From Kaistella sp. (GTDB lineage Bacteria > Bacteroidota > Bacteroidia > Flavobacteriales > Weeksellaceae), in assembly GCA_019459085.1 (NCBI GenBank), contig JAIBEW010000007.1, positions 1 to 64,000 of the forward strand: 64,000 bases of DNA, given 5' to 3'. The position numbers were made by a program, and so were the translations under genes. Every line of letters starts with the position of its first letter. The stretch's first letter is position 1. Of the stretch, positions 16,444 through 25,990 are shown piece by piece. The notes under the pieces are model-generated. The model worked only from the letters and a program-made list of their open reading frames with translations. It did no database searches and was not told the DNA's origin.

Positions 16444-17208
16444 TTAATTCTGATCAAAACCTTCAATAATTTTTGCAAAATCCTCGATTTTCAAGGCAGC
16501 ACCGCCAATCAACCCGCCGTCGATATCAGGTTGTGAAAAAATTTCTTTTGCGTTGTCGGGTTTTACAGAACCGCCGTATAAAATTGAAATTTCGTCGGCC
16601 ACTTCTTTTCCGTATTTATCGGCAATTAAACTTCTGATGTGTGCGTGAATTTCCTGAGCCTGTTCCGGAGAGGCCGTTTCACCGGTTCCAATCGCCCAAA
16701 CGGGTTCGTAAGCGATCACCACTTTTTTAATTTCCTCTGCTGAAAGCGTGAAAAGTGCCACTTCAGTCTGATTTTTCACCACTTCCAGATGCTGTCCGGA
16801 TTTTCTCTGTTCCAGCGTCTCGCCGTTGCAATAGATTGGAATTAAACCTTTGTCCAAAGCCAGTTTTACTTTTATATTACAGTGAGAATCAGTTTCGCCA
16901 TGATACTGTCTTCGTTCAGAATGTCCGATAATCGCGCCGGTTGCGTCAATGGATTCGAGCATGTCTGCAGAAATTTCGCCCGTGTAAGCACCGCTTTCAT
17001 ATTCGCTCATGTCCTGCGCAAAAACACCGATTTCATCGTGTTCATATAAATCTTTAGCCATCATCAGATAAAGTGAAGGCGGCGCGATCCATACTTCGCA
17101 GTTTGAAGTGTGACTTTTTTTATATTCAAGTAACTGAAACATCAGCTGCTGCGCTTCAATCACATTTTTGTTCATTTTCCAGTTTCCGGCGACAATATTT
17201 TTTCTCAT
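16444..17208 (-). CDS. tpiA: Triosephosphate isomerase
   Basis: Cytoplasmic glycolytic enzyme interconverting dihydroxyacetone phosphate and glyceraldehyde 3-phosphate. The 254-aa TIM barrel has all active-site landmarks: AGNWKMNK (Lys near residue 12), IIGHSERRQYHGE (His near 97), and VIAYEPVWAIGTGETAS (catalytic Glu near 171, then the flexible loop). The C-terminal ILYGGSVKPDNAKEIFSQPD and GGLIGGAALK bind the phosphate. It is the terminal member of a same-strand run with the TerB-like, DoxX-like and DUF1599 genes. Confidence 0.97.
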   Translation of the reverse strand: MRKNIVAGNWKMNKNVIEAQQLMFQLLEYKKSHTSNCEVWIAPPSLYLMMAKDLYEHDEIGVFAQDMSEYESGAYTGEISADMLESIDATGAIIGHSERRQYHGETDSHCNIKVKLALDKGLIPIYCNGETLEQRKSGQHLEVVKNQTEVALFTLSAEEIKKVVIAYEPVWAIGTGETASPEQAQEIHAHIRSLIADKYGKEVADEISILYGGSVKPDNAKEIFSQPDIDGGLIGGAALKIEDFAKIIEGFDQN

Positions 17209-17228
17209 GTTTACTAAATTAATTCAGA

Positions 17229-17603
17229 TTAAAGATTGCTTTGATTCACAGCTTGATCGTGGTTCCAAAGGTTTTTCAAAAGTTCATAAAAATGATGTTC
17301 TCTGTCGGATACTTCATTGTCCGCTTTAATCAATGATTTTGCAAACTGGATGAAATCGGTTCTTTCCTGCTCTACTGAATCATCAAAGAAACATCTTGCA
17401 TGAAACTCAAAATGGTCTTTCCACTGTTCCGGCTGTAAGGTCGCAATCACGTCGAGCTCATTGTCCAGGTTGATTTTAAAAGGAAACTCTTCCGCCAGAT
17501 ATTCCTGAACTTTCAACCCTTCTGCAGGAGAAAATTCGCCGTCAACAGACGATAGAATCATTAAAAGATGATACCCTGCGATTGATTTATTTGATTTTTG
17601 CAT
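17229..17603 (-). CDS. TerB-like small helical protein
   Basis: This is a 124-aa all-helical protein without signal peptide or membrane segment. The N-terminal GYHLLMILSSVDGEFSPAEG and the central FIQFAKSLIKADNEVSDREH show the TerB pattern, in which acidic D-G-E and D-x-E-V turns bind a divalent metal between helices. TerB-like proteins are linked to tellurite-resistance or stress systems, but small stand-alone copies have no known role. It lies 20 nt before tpiA and downstream of the DoxX-like gene. The assignment is by motif resemblance. Confidence 0.6.
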   Translation of the reverse strand: MQKSNKSIAGYHLLMILSSVDGEFSPAEGLKVQEYLAEEFPFKINLDNELDVIATLQPEQWKDHFEFHARCFFDDSVEQERTDFIQFAKSLIKADNEVSDREHHFYELLKNLWNHDQAVNQSNL

Positions 17604-17623
17604 ATGTATTTTTTGTAAATGTT

Positions 17624-18712
17624 TTATTGTTTTAGATAATCTTCAGCTGACATTTTATCGGTAATTTTCCCGTTTTCCAGCATCAGTACAAATGGGTTGC
17701 TTCGGGCGATGGTTTTAATTGCAGTGCCATCCATCGTTGCATTTCTGATGGTTTTGAATGTTTCCGGATTGGTGGAAATCCCCAAAACAAGTGCATCTTC
17801 CTGTGTTTTCAGTTTGACTTCTGTTCGGGTAATCAGCTCTTTATCAGTGTTCGCCGGATCATAACTAAAAATTAATGCTGCTTTTGGTGCTTTCAGGATT
17901 TCTTCCGTCAGATCTATGCCTTCCGCGCTCTCCGGTCTGAATTTGACTATTTCTGATGCATAGCCCTGCTTAACGATTTTCGATTCATTTTTATCGCTCT
18001 CAATCTTCCACGGCGAACCTTCTTCCCAGTATTTTTTTTCGTTGACGTAATCGTCCTGATTTACCACCAGAATTTCACCGGTTTTTTCATTTTTTAAAGA
18101 ATAATAAGTCTTGTATTCGGAAGGATTTTGATCGATTTTAACTTTTTCTGCATTCAGATCGGTGCCGATTTTGTAATCCCGGAAATCAATTAAAGGTTCA
18201 TGAAGAATTCCGTGCAGAATTACCAGTCCCATTATCACAACAAAAACCGTAAGCCCAATATACTTTGACTGTTTTTTTTGCTGCAGCAACTGGAACTTAT
18301 TGCGGTACAGAAACCACAGAACCAACAATCCGACAAGAAGAATCATATCTTTAATAAAACTTTGCCATGGCGTGAATTTTAGGGCATCACCAAAGCAGCC
18401 ACAGTCGGTAACCACATTAAAGTAAGCCGAGTAAAAGGTGAGAAAACCGAAGAAAACGCATAAAGCGATGAGTGCTGAAAGTGCAAATTTTAAACGGATT
18501 TTGAGCAAAAGCATAAAACCCAGGAGCAGTTCCAGCGAAACCACGAAAATGGCAACAGGAAGTGCTGTTTTTTCCAGAAACGGCATATTGAAAACCGCGG
18601 GAGAAAAATATTCTTCGAGTTTAAATGAAAATCCGACTGCATCTACCGCTTTCACAAAACCTGAAGCGATAAAAATAAACGCGATGATGATCCGTAAGAT
18701 AGATTTTAGCAT
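17624..18712 (-). CDS. DoxX/MauE-like membrane protein (BT_3928 family)
   Basis: This 362-aa protein begins at MLKSILRIIIAFIFIASGFV. The ORF track extends to 18778, but that overlaps the upstream DUF1599 gene, whereas the ATG at 18712 falls just after its stop. The first 140 residues hold four transmembrane helices, with TDCGCFGDALKF in a loop, the Cys pair typical of MauE/DoxX redox-associated proteins. A fifth helix (YIGLTVFVVIMGLVILHGIL) follows, then a soluble periplasmic domain of about 180 residues that looks thioredoxin-like at its end (NPFVLMLENGKI) but lacks a CxxC. It is probably involved in periplasmic redox or quinone chemistry; the partner is unknown. Confidence 0.75.
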   Translation of the reverse strand: MLKSILRIIIAFIFIASGFVKAVDAVGFSFKLEEYFSPAVFNMPFLEKTALPVAIFVVSLELLLGFMLLLKIRLKFALSALIALCVFFGFLTFYSAYFNVVTDCGCFGDALKFTPWQSFIKDMILLVGLLVLWFLYRNKFQLLQQKKQSKYIGLTVFVVIMGLVILHGILHEPLIDFRDYKIGTDLNAEKVKIDQNPSEYKTYYSLKNEKTGEILVVNQDDYVNEKKYWEEGSPWKIESDKNESKIVKQGYASEIVKFRPESAEGIDLTEEILKAPKAALIFSYDPANTDKELITRTEVKLKTQEDALVLGISTNPETFKTIRNATMDGTAIKTIARSNPFVLMLENGKITDKMSAEDYLKQ

Positions 18713-18716
18713 AATT

Positions 18717-19280
18717 TTAAATAAATTGAGGTTTAAAATCGGTATTTTCCGAAAATTTGATGAGACAGAATACCGCATAATTCAGCATATCGAAATAATT
18801 GGCATCAATGCCTTCCGAAACCAAAGTTTCTCCGGAATTGTCTTCAATCTGTTTTGTTCGCAGCACTTTCTGATAAATCATATCGGTGATGGAAGAAATT
18901 CTCATCTCGCGCCATGCTTCACCGTAATCATGGTTTTTCCGTTCCATCAGCTCCTTAGCCTCAGCTACAAACCGGTCGTAAAGCGAAAGGATATCATCAT
19001 TGTCCTGTTTAAAATCATCTGCAAAACCCTTCTCCAACTGAATCAGTCCGATAATGGAGTAGTTCACGATGGCCATGAAGTTTTCCTCTTCCGATTCTCC
19101 GACTTTTGAAATTCCGGTCGTCTGAAAATTCCTGAGGCTTTTCACTTTAATAAAGATCTGATCGGTTAAAGAAGGCGTTCTCAGCACGCGGAATGAAGCT
19201 CCGTAATCACTCAGTTTTTTACTGAACAAATCCCGGCATTTCCGGATAATTTCGTCGAACTGGTCTTCTGTTTTCTGCAT
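18717..19280 (-). CDS. DUF1599 protein (nucleotide-modification-associated domain)
   Basis: This 187-aa soluble protein is made of two copies of a short helical unit. KLSDYGASFRVLRTPSLTDQIFIK in the first half and KNHDYGEAWREMRISSITDMIYQ in the second are clearly duplicates, each with a D-Y-G signature and acidic residues. DUF1599 is described as associated with nucleotide modification, but no reaction is established. The gene is divergent from folP across a 78-nt promoter region and overlaps no gene. The DoxX-like gene starts 4 nt after its stop, so the pair is likely translationally linked. Confidence 0.8.
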   Translation of the reverse strand: MQKTEDQFDEIIRKCRDLFSKKLSDYGASFRVLRTPSLTDQIFIKVKSLRNFQTTGISKVGESEEENFMAIVNYSIIGLIQLEKGFADDFKQDNDDILSLYDRFVAEAKELMERKNHDYGEAWREMRISSITDMIYQKVLRTKQIEDNSGETLVSEGIDANYFDMLNYAVFCLIKFSENTDFKPQFI

Positions 19281-19296
19281 AAATTTTTAAACTTTT

Positions 19297-19304
19297 CAAA
19301 GATA
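19297..19304 (-). promoter_or_regulatory. -7 box for DUF1599 gene
   Basis: The minus strand reads TATCTTTG, exact TAnnTTTG, 16 nt before the ATG. It lies in the divergent intergenic region shared with folP. Confidence 0.45.
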
Positions 19305-19346
19305 CAAAATTAGGTTCTAGGTTGCAGAACTTGGGATTTAGTTTTT

Positions 19347-19354
19347 TAATTTTG
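19347..19354 (+). promoter_or_regulatory. -7 box for folP, almost at the start codon
   Basis: TAATTTTG is an exact TAnnTTTG. Its last base is only 4 nt before the folP ATG at 19359, which predicts a leaderless or near-leaderless message. A TTG at 19322-19324 gives a 22-nt spacer, slightly long for a -33 element. Confidence 0.5.
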
Positions 19355-19358
19355 CATC

Positions 19359-20195
19359 ATGAGTTATTTCACCTTGCAATCTCAACCAACCATAAACTGT
19401 CGCGGAAAACTGGTCGATTTATCGGGTCCCAAAATCATGGCAATCCTGAATCTGACGCCGGATTCATTTTCGGACGGTGGAAAATTCAATGATGAAAAAA
19501 AAGCGCTTCTTCACGCAGAAAAAATGCTGAAAGACGGCGCAGAAATTATTGACATTGGCGCCCAGTCAACGCGTCCGGGTGCGGAACTGCTGTCAGCAAA
19601 AGGAGAAATGGAAAGGATAGGCAGTGTGATTTCCTCTATCAAAAGAGAGTTCCCCGAAAGTCTGGTTTCCCTGGATACTTTTTATGCGGAGACGGTAAGA
19701 TTCGGATTTAATGAAGGGATTGACATTGTGAATGACATTTCGGGCGGAATGTTTGATGCAACAATGTTTGAAACCGTTGGCGAAACCGGACTTCCGTATA
19801 TTCTGATGCAAGTAAATCCGACTTATGATTCCATGCACGAAAAACAGATTCAGGAGGATATTATTTTAAATATCAACCGGTATTTTTCAGAAAAAGTGCA
19901 GCAATTGAGGAGTTTCGGCGTTAAAGATATTATTCTGGATCCGGGTTTTGGTTTCGGGAAAACAGTGGAGCAGCAGCACCGGATGATTGAAGAGTTTGAA
20001 TTCATTGGATTAGGAAGATTTCCGGTTTTGGCCGGCATTTCACGGAAATCATTTATCTACAAACCGCTCGGAAAATCGCCTTTCGACATCAGTGAAGAAA
20101 CGCAGAAACTTCACCGCAAACTTTTGCAAAAAGGCGCAAAAATCCTCCGGGTTCATGATGTTTTGGAAACACAGAAATTAATGGACGGTCTTTAA
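19359..20195 (+). CDS. folP: Dihydropteroate synthase
   Basis: Condenses p-aminobenzoate with dihydropterin pyrophosphate in folate synthesis; target of sulfonamides. The 278-aa TIM barrel shows IMAILNLTPDSFSDGGKF near residue 27, IIDIGAQSTRPGAELLS near residue 66, the pterin-binding DIVNDISGGMFD, and DIILDPGFGFGKTVEQQH near residue 190 with the catalytic loop. GISRKSFIYKPLGK near the C terminus is also conserved. The start is fixed by a -7 box 4 nt upstream. It is divergent to DUF1599 and followed by a convergent small gene with no clear terminator. Confidence 0.95.
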   Translation: MSYFTLQSQPTINCRGKLVDLSGPKIMAILNLTPDSFSDGGKFNDEKKALLHAEKMLKDGAEIIDIGAQSTRPGAELLSAKGEMERIGSVISSIKREFPESLVSLDTFYAETVRFGFNEGIDIVNDISGGMFDATMFETVGETGLPYILMQVNPTYDSMHEKQIQEDIILNINRYFSEKVQQLRSFGVKDIILDPGFGFGKTVEQQHRMIEEFEFIGLGRFPVLAGISRKSFIYKPLGKSPFDISEETQKLHRKLLQKGAKILRVHDVLETQKLMDGL

Positions 20196-20221
20196 ATGAA
20201 AGCGAGGTAAAGGATGTCTAA

Positions 20222-20458
20222 CTAATTTGCTCCCGCCAGTTTCTCCGCATATTCTTTGGAGAATTTTTCCTGGTCTTCCTTCAGTTTTTCGAGATTTTTC
20301 GGCAGGATGTAATTGAAAAGGACTTTATCCTCATCATTCAGGAAAATAATTTCCTTCTCTTCGCCGTCAATCATTTGGGCGAATATTTCCCACATTGGCG
20401 TGTCTTTCAGTTTCAGCAGTTCGAAAAATTGGGAGGCATTGATCTGTATCGTTTTCAT
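20222..20458 (-). CDS. Short protein of unknown function coupled to DUF5686 gene
   Basis: I do not recognise this 78-aa acidic, helical protein. MKTIQINASQFFELLKLKDT at the start and YAEKLAGAN at the end show no catalytic motif, signal or membrane segment. The start codon follows the TAG stop of the DUF5686 gene without a gap (TAGATG), strong evidence for co-translation and that the frame is real. Its role relative to the outer-membrane protein upstream is unknown. Confidence 0.55.
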   Translation of the reverse strand: MKTIQINASQFFELLKLKDTPMWEIFAQMIDGEEKEIIFLNDEDKVLFNYILPKNLEKLKEDQEKFSKEYAEKLAGAN

Positions 20459-22888
20459 CTAAAATCCTAAAGCTTTTAATTTTAACTGAATGGCAAAATT
20501 CTGTTTGAATTGCGGAGTCGAATAATGTCCAACTCTGTAAAAGAGTCCCAAATTGAACTGCGAGCTCAGGAAATTGTTCCATTCCAGACCTACTTCCTGA
20601 TACAGGTGATCGAGTTTCTCGAATTCCAATTTATGGGCTGCCATATTCTTCATGTCACCTGTAATTCCACGATAAATCAGATCAAAACTGGAGGTATTTT
20701 TACCAAAACTTTTAAAATACCAGGGGATCCGGTGCGTGAAATAATATCCGAAAAATTTGTCGTTGTAATATTTTCCGCCTTCCATTGTTGCAAATCCGAT
20801 GTAAGAAGCAAGATTGAAGTTCAGTCCGTCTTTACCGGAACCCAAACCGTTCATCGAGAATTTATGCCAGATCGGCGCATCACCAACTGAAATTCCACCG
20901 TACAATCGAACGCCTGTAACACCGAGTTTTGTGCGGAAATTATGCAGAAATAATGCATCGATTCTCGAAAAACTGAAATCTCCGCCCAAAGCTTTTACGC
21001 TTTGCTCATAATTCAGGTACACTTCAGGATAGTTCTGATCGTACGTGTATTTTCCGGAAGGCGTCATGATGTTTTTGGAATTCGGGGAATATTTAAACGT
21101 GAGCAACGCGCTGGAATTCTTGAAATCATTGCCCAGATTCATATAATTGTAATCGAAAACGGAACTTTCTTTCTGATGTTTTGCCGAAATATTCATCGTG
21201 AGCGCATTGGTAAGGTCATTTTCGTACGAGAATTTAAACCCTTCGAAACTGTAGAACCGGTCGTTCTGCAGATCAATTCCGGAGTTCATGATTTTCATTC
21301 GGAAATTCCACAGATTTTCGCTGAATCTTCCGGCTGCTTTTACATCATGGAAAAACTCGGCACGGAAAAATGAAGTTTTCTCGAGCGTTGTTTTGATATC
21401 CAGACCTGCGCCATATTTCCAGTCACCATCTTTGAAGCCGTAAGCAACGTAAGCATCCGGAGAAATATATCTGTTGAATTTTTCGTTCAGTTTTGCGGCT
21501 ACACCGAGTCTGATACCTTCATACTGATTGTAACCAAGGATTCTTGAAGCATCGAAATCCACCATTCCATAGCGTATTTTTCCTTTGATGAGATTGGTGA
21601 AGACTCCGACGCGCTGATCGATGTTGTATTTTTTTCCTAAACTGTCGATCTGGGTATAGGTGTTTTTTTCCCTTACACTTAAAGTATCGGTTCTGTATTG
21701 GTCCAGTAAAGTTCCGTCGGAGTTCTGAACACTCATGGTGTATCCCGTAAAATCTTTTGCTTTGACTTCAATAGGGGTTTTAAAATCGAAATAATCTGTA
21801 CTCATGTACACATAGTTTCCGAATTTCTGTTTTTTGGATTTTTCCTTTTTTTCATCGGTCTTCTTTGCGTCAAAAACCGTACTTCCCATTCTGAGTTTCA
21901 AATCTTCGCGCAGAAGGAACCATTTGTTGTCGATAGGTTTCCAGATACTGGTAATGGTGCCTTCGCTTTTTATTTTGCTGTTGCTTTCGAGTTTTTTCAA
22001 AGCAAAAGTTTCGGCATCAATATAAAGGTAACCGTTGAATCTTCGGCGCTGAACAGGCTGCTTATAATCTACCTGACGGAACCGGATCACGAAGTTCTGT
22101 CGGCCTTCAATTTCAATCGTATCGGTCAGGAAAAACCGGTAAAGATCACGGTTTTCTACCTGAATTTCGCGCGGCATCTTGGTACGGTTCGATCTTACCG
22201 TCATTAATTCGTAGATCGGTTCCTGAAGTCCCGAAACACGGTTGTCCAGAACATTGATCTTTTCACCGAATTTTTGCGAATACATGTACTCCTGTGCACG
22301 TTCCCAAAGAAAAAGTTTGCTCTGTTTCATGAGTTTGAGCATATTCACTTCTTCAAGTGAGTCCTTTTTTTCTTCTTTTTTCATCGCCTGTTCCGGCAGT
22401 CCTTTTAAAGAATCGATGCGGTTGTTGATGTAACGGTTGTAGGATTTTATGCTGTCTTCGTCAAAATCATAGGAGAATTTTTCATAAGATTTAAAGGCGT
22501 AGGAGTCGAGACTTTTCGGCGAATTGTCTTTATAATTGTCGTTTACCTTCTGAAGGATGGCCAACGCGCGCGGATCACTTTTGTCCTGCAGTACCACCGC
22601 ATCGATGGATTTTACATCAGGATCGATTTTGGAGAGGTTGATTTCCATGACCTTGTCTACAAGCGCTTCATCTTCAAGATAACCGGGCGCTTTCACTTCC
22701 ACTTTATTGCAGTTGGAGCGGAAAACGAGTACACCGGCCGCATTCGTACGGCCCAGAATTTTTTTATTGCAGGAAACCACTGCATTTGCGAGAGGCACAT
22801 TGTCGCCACTGCTTTTCACCGTGATTTTTGACTGCGCAAAGAACAGGGAAGCAGAGCAGATCAGTATAAAAGTGTAGAAATTTTTCAT
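20459..22888 (-). CDS. DUF5686 outer-membrane protein with carboxypeptidase-like regulatory domain
   Basis: This 809-aa exported protein is Bacteroidota-specific. MKNFYTFILICSASLFFAQ is the signal peptide; the ORF track start at 22918 lies upstream of the -7 box and is rejected. Residues about 20-95 form a CarboxypepD_reg-like beta domain (VPLANAVVSCNKKILGRTNA). The DUF5686 region follows, with alternating hydrophobic strands and a C terminus (FAIQLKLKALGF) ending in an aromatic residue like outer-membrane barrels. The middle contains a KKDSLEEVNMLKLMKQSKLF charged helix. Function is unknown; the regulatory domain resembles that of SusC-like receptors. A 78-aa gene is coupled downstream. Confidence 0.85.
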   Translation of the reverse strand: MKNFYTFILICSASLFFAQSKITVKSSGDNVPLANAVVSCNKKILGRTNAAGVLVFRSNCNKVEVKAPGYLEDEALVDKVMEINLSKIDPDVKSIDAVVLQDKSDPRALAILQKVNDNYKDNSPKSLDSYAFKSYEKFSYDFDEDSIKSYNRYINNRIDSLKGLPEQAMKKEEKKDSLEEVNMLKLMKQSKLFLWERAQEYMYSQKFGEKINVLDNRVSGLQEPIYELMTVRSNRTKMPREIQVENRDLYRFFLTDTIEIEGRQNFVIRFRQVDYKQPVQRRRFNGYLYIDAETFALKKLESNSKIKSEGTITSIWKPIDNKWFLLREDLKLRMGSTVFDAKKTDEKKEKSKKQKFGNYVYMSTDYFDFKTPIEVKAKDFTGYTMSVQNSDGTLLDQYRTDTLSVREKNTYTQIDSLGKKYNIDQRVGVFTNLIKGKIRYGMVDFDASRILGYNQYEGIRLGVAAKLNEKFNRYISPDAYVAYGFKDGDWKYGAGLDIKTTLEKTSFFRAEFFHDVKAAGRFSENLWNFRMKIMNSGIDLQNDRFYSFEGFKFSYENDLTNALTMNISAKHQKESSVFDYNYMNLGNDFKNSSALLTFKYSPNSKNIMTPSGKYTYDQNYPEVYLNYEQSVKALGGDFSFSRIDALFLHNFRTKLGVTGVRLYGGISVGDAPIWHKFSMNGLGSGKDGLNFNLASYIGFATMEGGKYYNDKFFGYYFTHRIPWYFKSFGKNTSSFDLIYRGITGDMKNMAAHKLEFEKLDHLYQEVGLEWNNFLSSQFNLGLFYRVGHYSTPQFKQNFAIQLKLKALGF

Positions 22889-22893
22889 TCCTG

Positions 22894-22901
22894 CAAATTT
22901 A
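22894..22901 (-). promoter_or_regulatory. -7 box for the DUF5686 gene
   Basis: The minus strand reads TAAATTTG, exact TAnnTTTG, ending 5 nt before the ATG at 22888. A TTG lies upstream with a short 14-nt spacer. Its location decides the start in favour of MKNFYTF. Confidence 0.5.
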
Positions 22902-23043
22902 GTAGTTTTTTTGTTCAACTCTGCAAGAAAAATTGAGGTAACTGCTTTATATTAAGAAAGAAAAGACTTTATGAAAGTTCAAATTATAACTTTTCTCTAA
23001 AACAGAAAGTTCCGTTTAGCGATGTTTAGTCTCTATAAACTAA

Positions 23044-23067
23044 AAATCCCGGAAGAGCCCGGGATTT
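23044..23067 (-). terminator. Terminator after alaS
   Basis: AAATCCCGG and CCGGGATTT form a 9-bp stem with a 6-nt loop, about 30 nt beyond the alaS stop. It is the second copy of this stem type in the window. Confidence 0.75.
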
Positions 23068-23097
23068 ATATGGATAAAGGATAAATATTTTTGAAAA

Positions 23098-25755
23098 TTA
23101 CAGCGCCAATGCTTTTTGGTACGCGTTATCCAATCCTTCGGGGTTTTTTCCGCCTGCGGTGGCAAAGCCGGGATTTCCGCCACCGCCGCCCTGGATTTCT
23201 TTGGCCAAATCTTTTACAATGTTTCCGGCGTGATAGGTTCCTTCCAGATTTTGGGAAACGCCTACTGTAATCATCGGTTTGCCGTCGGCATCCGAAAGAA
23301 TGATGATGAGGGCATTTTCAATCTCTTTTTTAAGCTGAAAAACGATGTCTTTCACACTGCCGGCATCCATAGAAACTTTTTTTACGAGGAGTTTTTTGTC
23401 GCCACTGTTGGTGAAATCATTGATCCAGTTTGCTGTTTCTCCTTTGGATTTCTCTTTTTTAAAGGCTTCTATTTCGGATTTCAAGGAGGTGTTTTCTTCA
23501 AGCAATTTCTCTACAGATTTTGCCACATCTTTTGATTTCAGCAAAGCAGAAATTTCTTTGATCTGGCTCTCAAGATTGCGGAAATATTCAGCGGATTTAT
23601 CCCCAGAAATCGCTTCGATTCTTCGGATTCCTGCGGCCGTTGAGCTTTCACTCTGAATTTTAAAATGGCCGATTTCGCCCGTACTTTTAACGTGGGTTCC
23701 GCCACAAAGCTCTCTGGACGTGCCGAACTGGATCATCCGCACTTTATCGCCGTATTTTTCGCCAAAAAGCGCCATTGCACCTTTCTCCATTGCTTCTGCA
23801 ATCGGGATTTCACGGAATTCCTGAAGCGCGATATTTTCTTTTATTTTCGAGTTTACCTTTTCTTCCACCAGTTTCAGTTCCTCTTCGCTCATTTTTGAAA
23901 AATGCGAAAAGTCAAAACGTAGATATTCCGGTCCTACAAACGATCCTTTCTGCTCAACATGGGTTCCGAGAACTTCCCGAAGTGCTTCGTGCAAAAGATG
24001 CGTCACGGAGTGGTTGGCCTGAGTGTTTTTTCTTTCCGAAGTATTCACTTTCGCATAGAAGACCGCGCCTGCGTCTTTCGGTAATTCTTTAATTAAGGAA
24101 ACAATCAGATTGTTTTCTTTTCTAGTTTCAAGGACTTCAATTAGGTCGCTGCAGTTTTTTACTTCAGAAAGGCTCGGGTTCGAAATGTCGAAACCTTCGG
24201 TATAACTTGGAATCAGGATTCCTTTGTCTCCGATCTGTCCGCCGCCTTCAGGATAAAAAGGAGATTTCGACAGAACGATTTGGTAAAACTCGCCGTCTTT
24301 GTTTTCGATTTTCCGGTAACGTGTGATATAGGTTTCGGTTTCGGTCTGGTCATACCCGACAAACATTTCCTGTTTTTCTTCAAGGATCACCCAGTCGTGA
24401 ACTTTTTGTGCCGATGATTTTTTAGAACGCTGTTTCTGCTTTTCCATTTCTTCATCAAAACCTTTTTCATCTACCGTCAGCTGTTTTTCTTCAGCAATAA
24501 TTCTGGATAAATCTGCCGGAAAACCATAAGTGTCATACAGTTCAAAAACTTCAGCGCCCGGGAGCGTTCTTTCATTTTTGGCAATGGTTTCATTGATGAT
24601 TAAGTCAATTCTTTTCAAGCCGTGTTCGATGGTTTTCAGGAAAGAGTTTTCTTCTTCTCTGATGACTTCGGTCACGAGTTTCTGCTGCTTTGTAAGTTCA
24701 GGGAAAAATTCACCCATTTCGTTTTTCAGTACGGCTACGAGTTCAAAAAGGAAAGGTTCCTTCATGCCTAAGAAACGGTAAGAATAGGAAATCGCTCTTC
24801 TCAAAATTCTTCGGATTACGTAACCTGCGCCACCGTTGGAAGGGAGTTGTCCGTCGGCAATCGCAAATGCTACTGCACGGATGTGATCCACAACCACGCG
24901 GATCGCGATGTCTTTTTCGTCCTCTAAGATTCCTGTATATTTTTTACGGGAAATTTCTTCCACTTTAGCGATTAGCGGCGTGAAAACATCGGTGTCGTAA
25001 TTTGATTTTTTGCCCTGCAAAGCCATACAAAGGCGTTCGAAACCCATTCCGGTGTCAACGTGCTGTGCTGGTAATTTCTCCAAAGATCCGTCCGCTTTTC
25101 TGTTGAACTCCATGAACACGTTGTTCCAGATTTCAACTACCTGCGGATGGTCATTATTCACCAGATCCAAACCTGAAACTGCTGCTTTTTCCTCATCAGT
25201 TCGCAGATCGACATGAATTTCGGAGCAGGGTCCGCAAGGTCCGCTTTCACCCATTTCCCAGAAATTGTCTTTTTTGTTTCCGTTGATGATTCTGCTTTCG
25301 TCGATATGGGTTTTCCAAAAATCATAGGCATCCTGGTCGCGCTCCAGATTTTCGGAAGCATCGCCTTCGAATATTGTTACGTAAAGATTTTCTTTCGGGA
25401 TTTTATATACTTCGGTCAAAAGTTCCCACGCAAAACCAATGGCTTCTTTTTTAAAATAATCACCGAAAGACCAGTTTCCCAACATTTCAAACATCGTGTG
25501 ATGGTAAGTATCGCGGCCAACATCATCCAGATCGTTGTGCTTTCCCGAAACCCTTAAACATTTCTGTGTATCAGCAATTCTCGGTGCTTTGGGTTCCTTG
25601 TAACCGAGGAAATAATCCTTGAACTGAGTCATTCCAGAGTTTGAAAACATCAAAGTCGGATCATCTTTCAGGACAATAGGTGCAGACGGAACGATTAAAT
25701 GTCCTTTTTCTTTAAAATAATCTAAAAACTGCTGGCGTATCTGTTGTGAAGTCAT
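23098..25755 (-). CDS. alaS: Alanyl-tRNA synthetase
   Basis: Charges tRNA-Ala and edits mis-attached Ser/Gly. The 885-aa protein has the class II catalytic core at residues 1-250 ([20 protein letters not shown] and [20 protein letters not shown]) and [16 protein letters not shown]. The editing domain has its zinc-site [11 protein letters not shown] and [17 protein letters not shown], so unlike DnaG and DnaJ here it keeps its metal ligands. The C-Ala domain ends [17 protein letters not shown]. Full length, ATG start. A -7 box lies about 50 nt upstream. It is divergent from the AAA ATPase gene. Confidence 0.97.
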   Translation of the reverse strand: MTSQQIRQQFLDYFKEKGHLIVPSAPIVLKDDPTLMFSNSGMTQFKDYFLGYKEPKAPRIADTQKCLRVSGKHNDLDDVGRDTYHHTMFEMLGNWSFGDYFKKEAIGFAWELLTEVYKIPKENLYVTIFEGDASENLERDQDAYDFWKTHIDESRIINGNKKDNFWEMGESGPCGPCSEIHVDLRTDEEKAAVSGLDLVNNDHPQVVEIWNNVFMEFNRKADGSLEKLPAQHVDTGMGFERLCMALQGKKSNYDTDVFTPLIAKVEEISRKKYTGILEDEKDIAIRVVVDHIRAVAFAIADGQLPSNGGAGYVIRRILRRAISYSYRFLGMKEPFLFELVAVLKNEMGEFFPELTKQQKLVTEVIREEENSFLKTIEHGLKRIDLIINETIAKNERTLPGAEVFELYDTYGFPADLSRIIAEEKQLTVDEKGFDEEMEKQKQRSKKSSAQKVHDWVILEEKQEMFVGYDQTETETYITRYRKIENKDGEFYQIVLSKSPFYPEGGGQIGDKGILIPSYTEGFDISNPSLSEVKNCSDLIEVLETRKENNLIVSLIKELPKDAGAVFYAKVNTSERKNTQANHSVTHLLHEALREVLGTHVEQKGSFVGPEYLRFDFSHFSKMSEEELKLVEEKVNSKIKENIALQEFREIPIAEAMEKGAMALFGEKYGDKVRMIQFGTSRELCGGTHVKSTGEIGHFKIQSESSTAAGIRRIEAISGDKSAEYFRNLESQIKEISALLKSKDVAKSVEKLLEENTSLKSEIEAFKKEKSKGETANWINDFTNSGDKKLLVKKVSMDAGSVKDIVFQLKKEIENALIIILSDADGKPMITVGVSQNLEGTYHAGNIVKDLAKEIQGGGGGNPGFATAGGKNPEGLDNAYQKALAL

Positions 25756-25808
25756 GTTTTTTTTGGCTTTATGCGGAAAGCAAGGGCTCTGCGCATTTTG
25801 TGAGACCG

Positions 25809-25816
25809 CAAATTTA
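25809..25816 (-). promoter_or_regulatory. -7 box for alaS
   Basis: The minus strand reads TAAATTTG, exact TAnnTTTG, giving a leader of about 45-50 nt. No -33 TTG at the standard distance. Confidence 0.4.
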
Positions 25817-25990
25817 AGGAAATTTAATCATTTTTGGGAATGGTTTTTTCATTTAAGGAACCATAAATTCCGGCCTTTAAATGAATAAGATGATGTGTTT
25901 TCTCGTTTAGTGATGTCGCTTGCACAATTTTTGGTGGCGATAGAACGGAAGATAATTCCTATATTTAAATTTCAACAATATACCAACGCA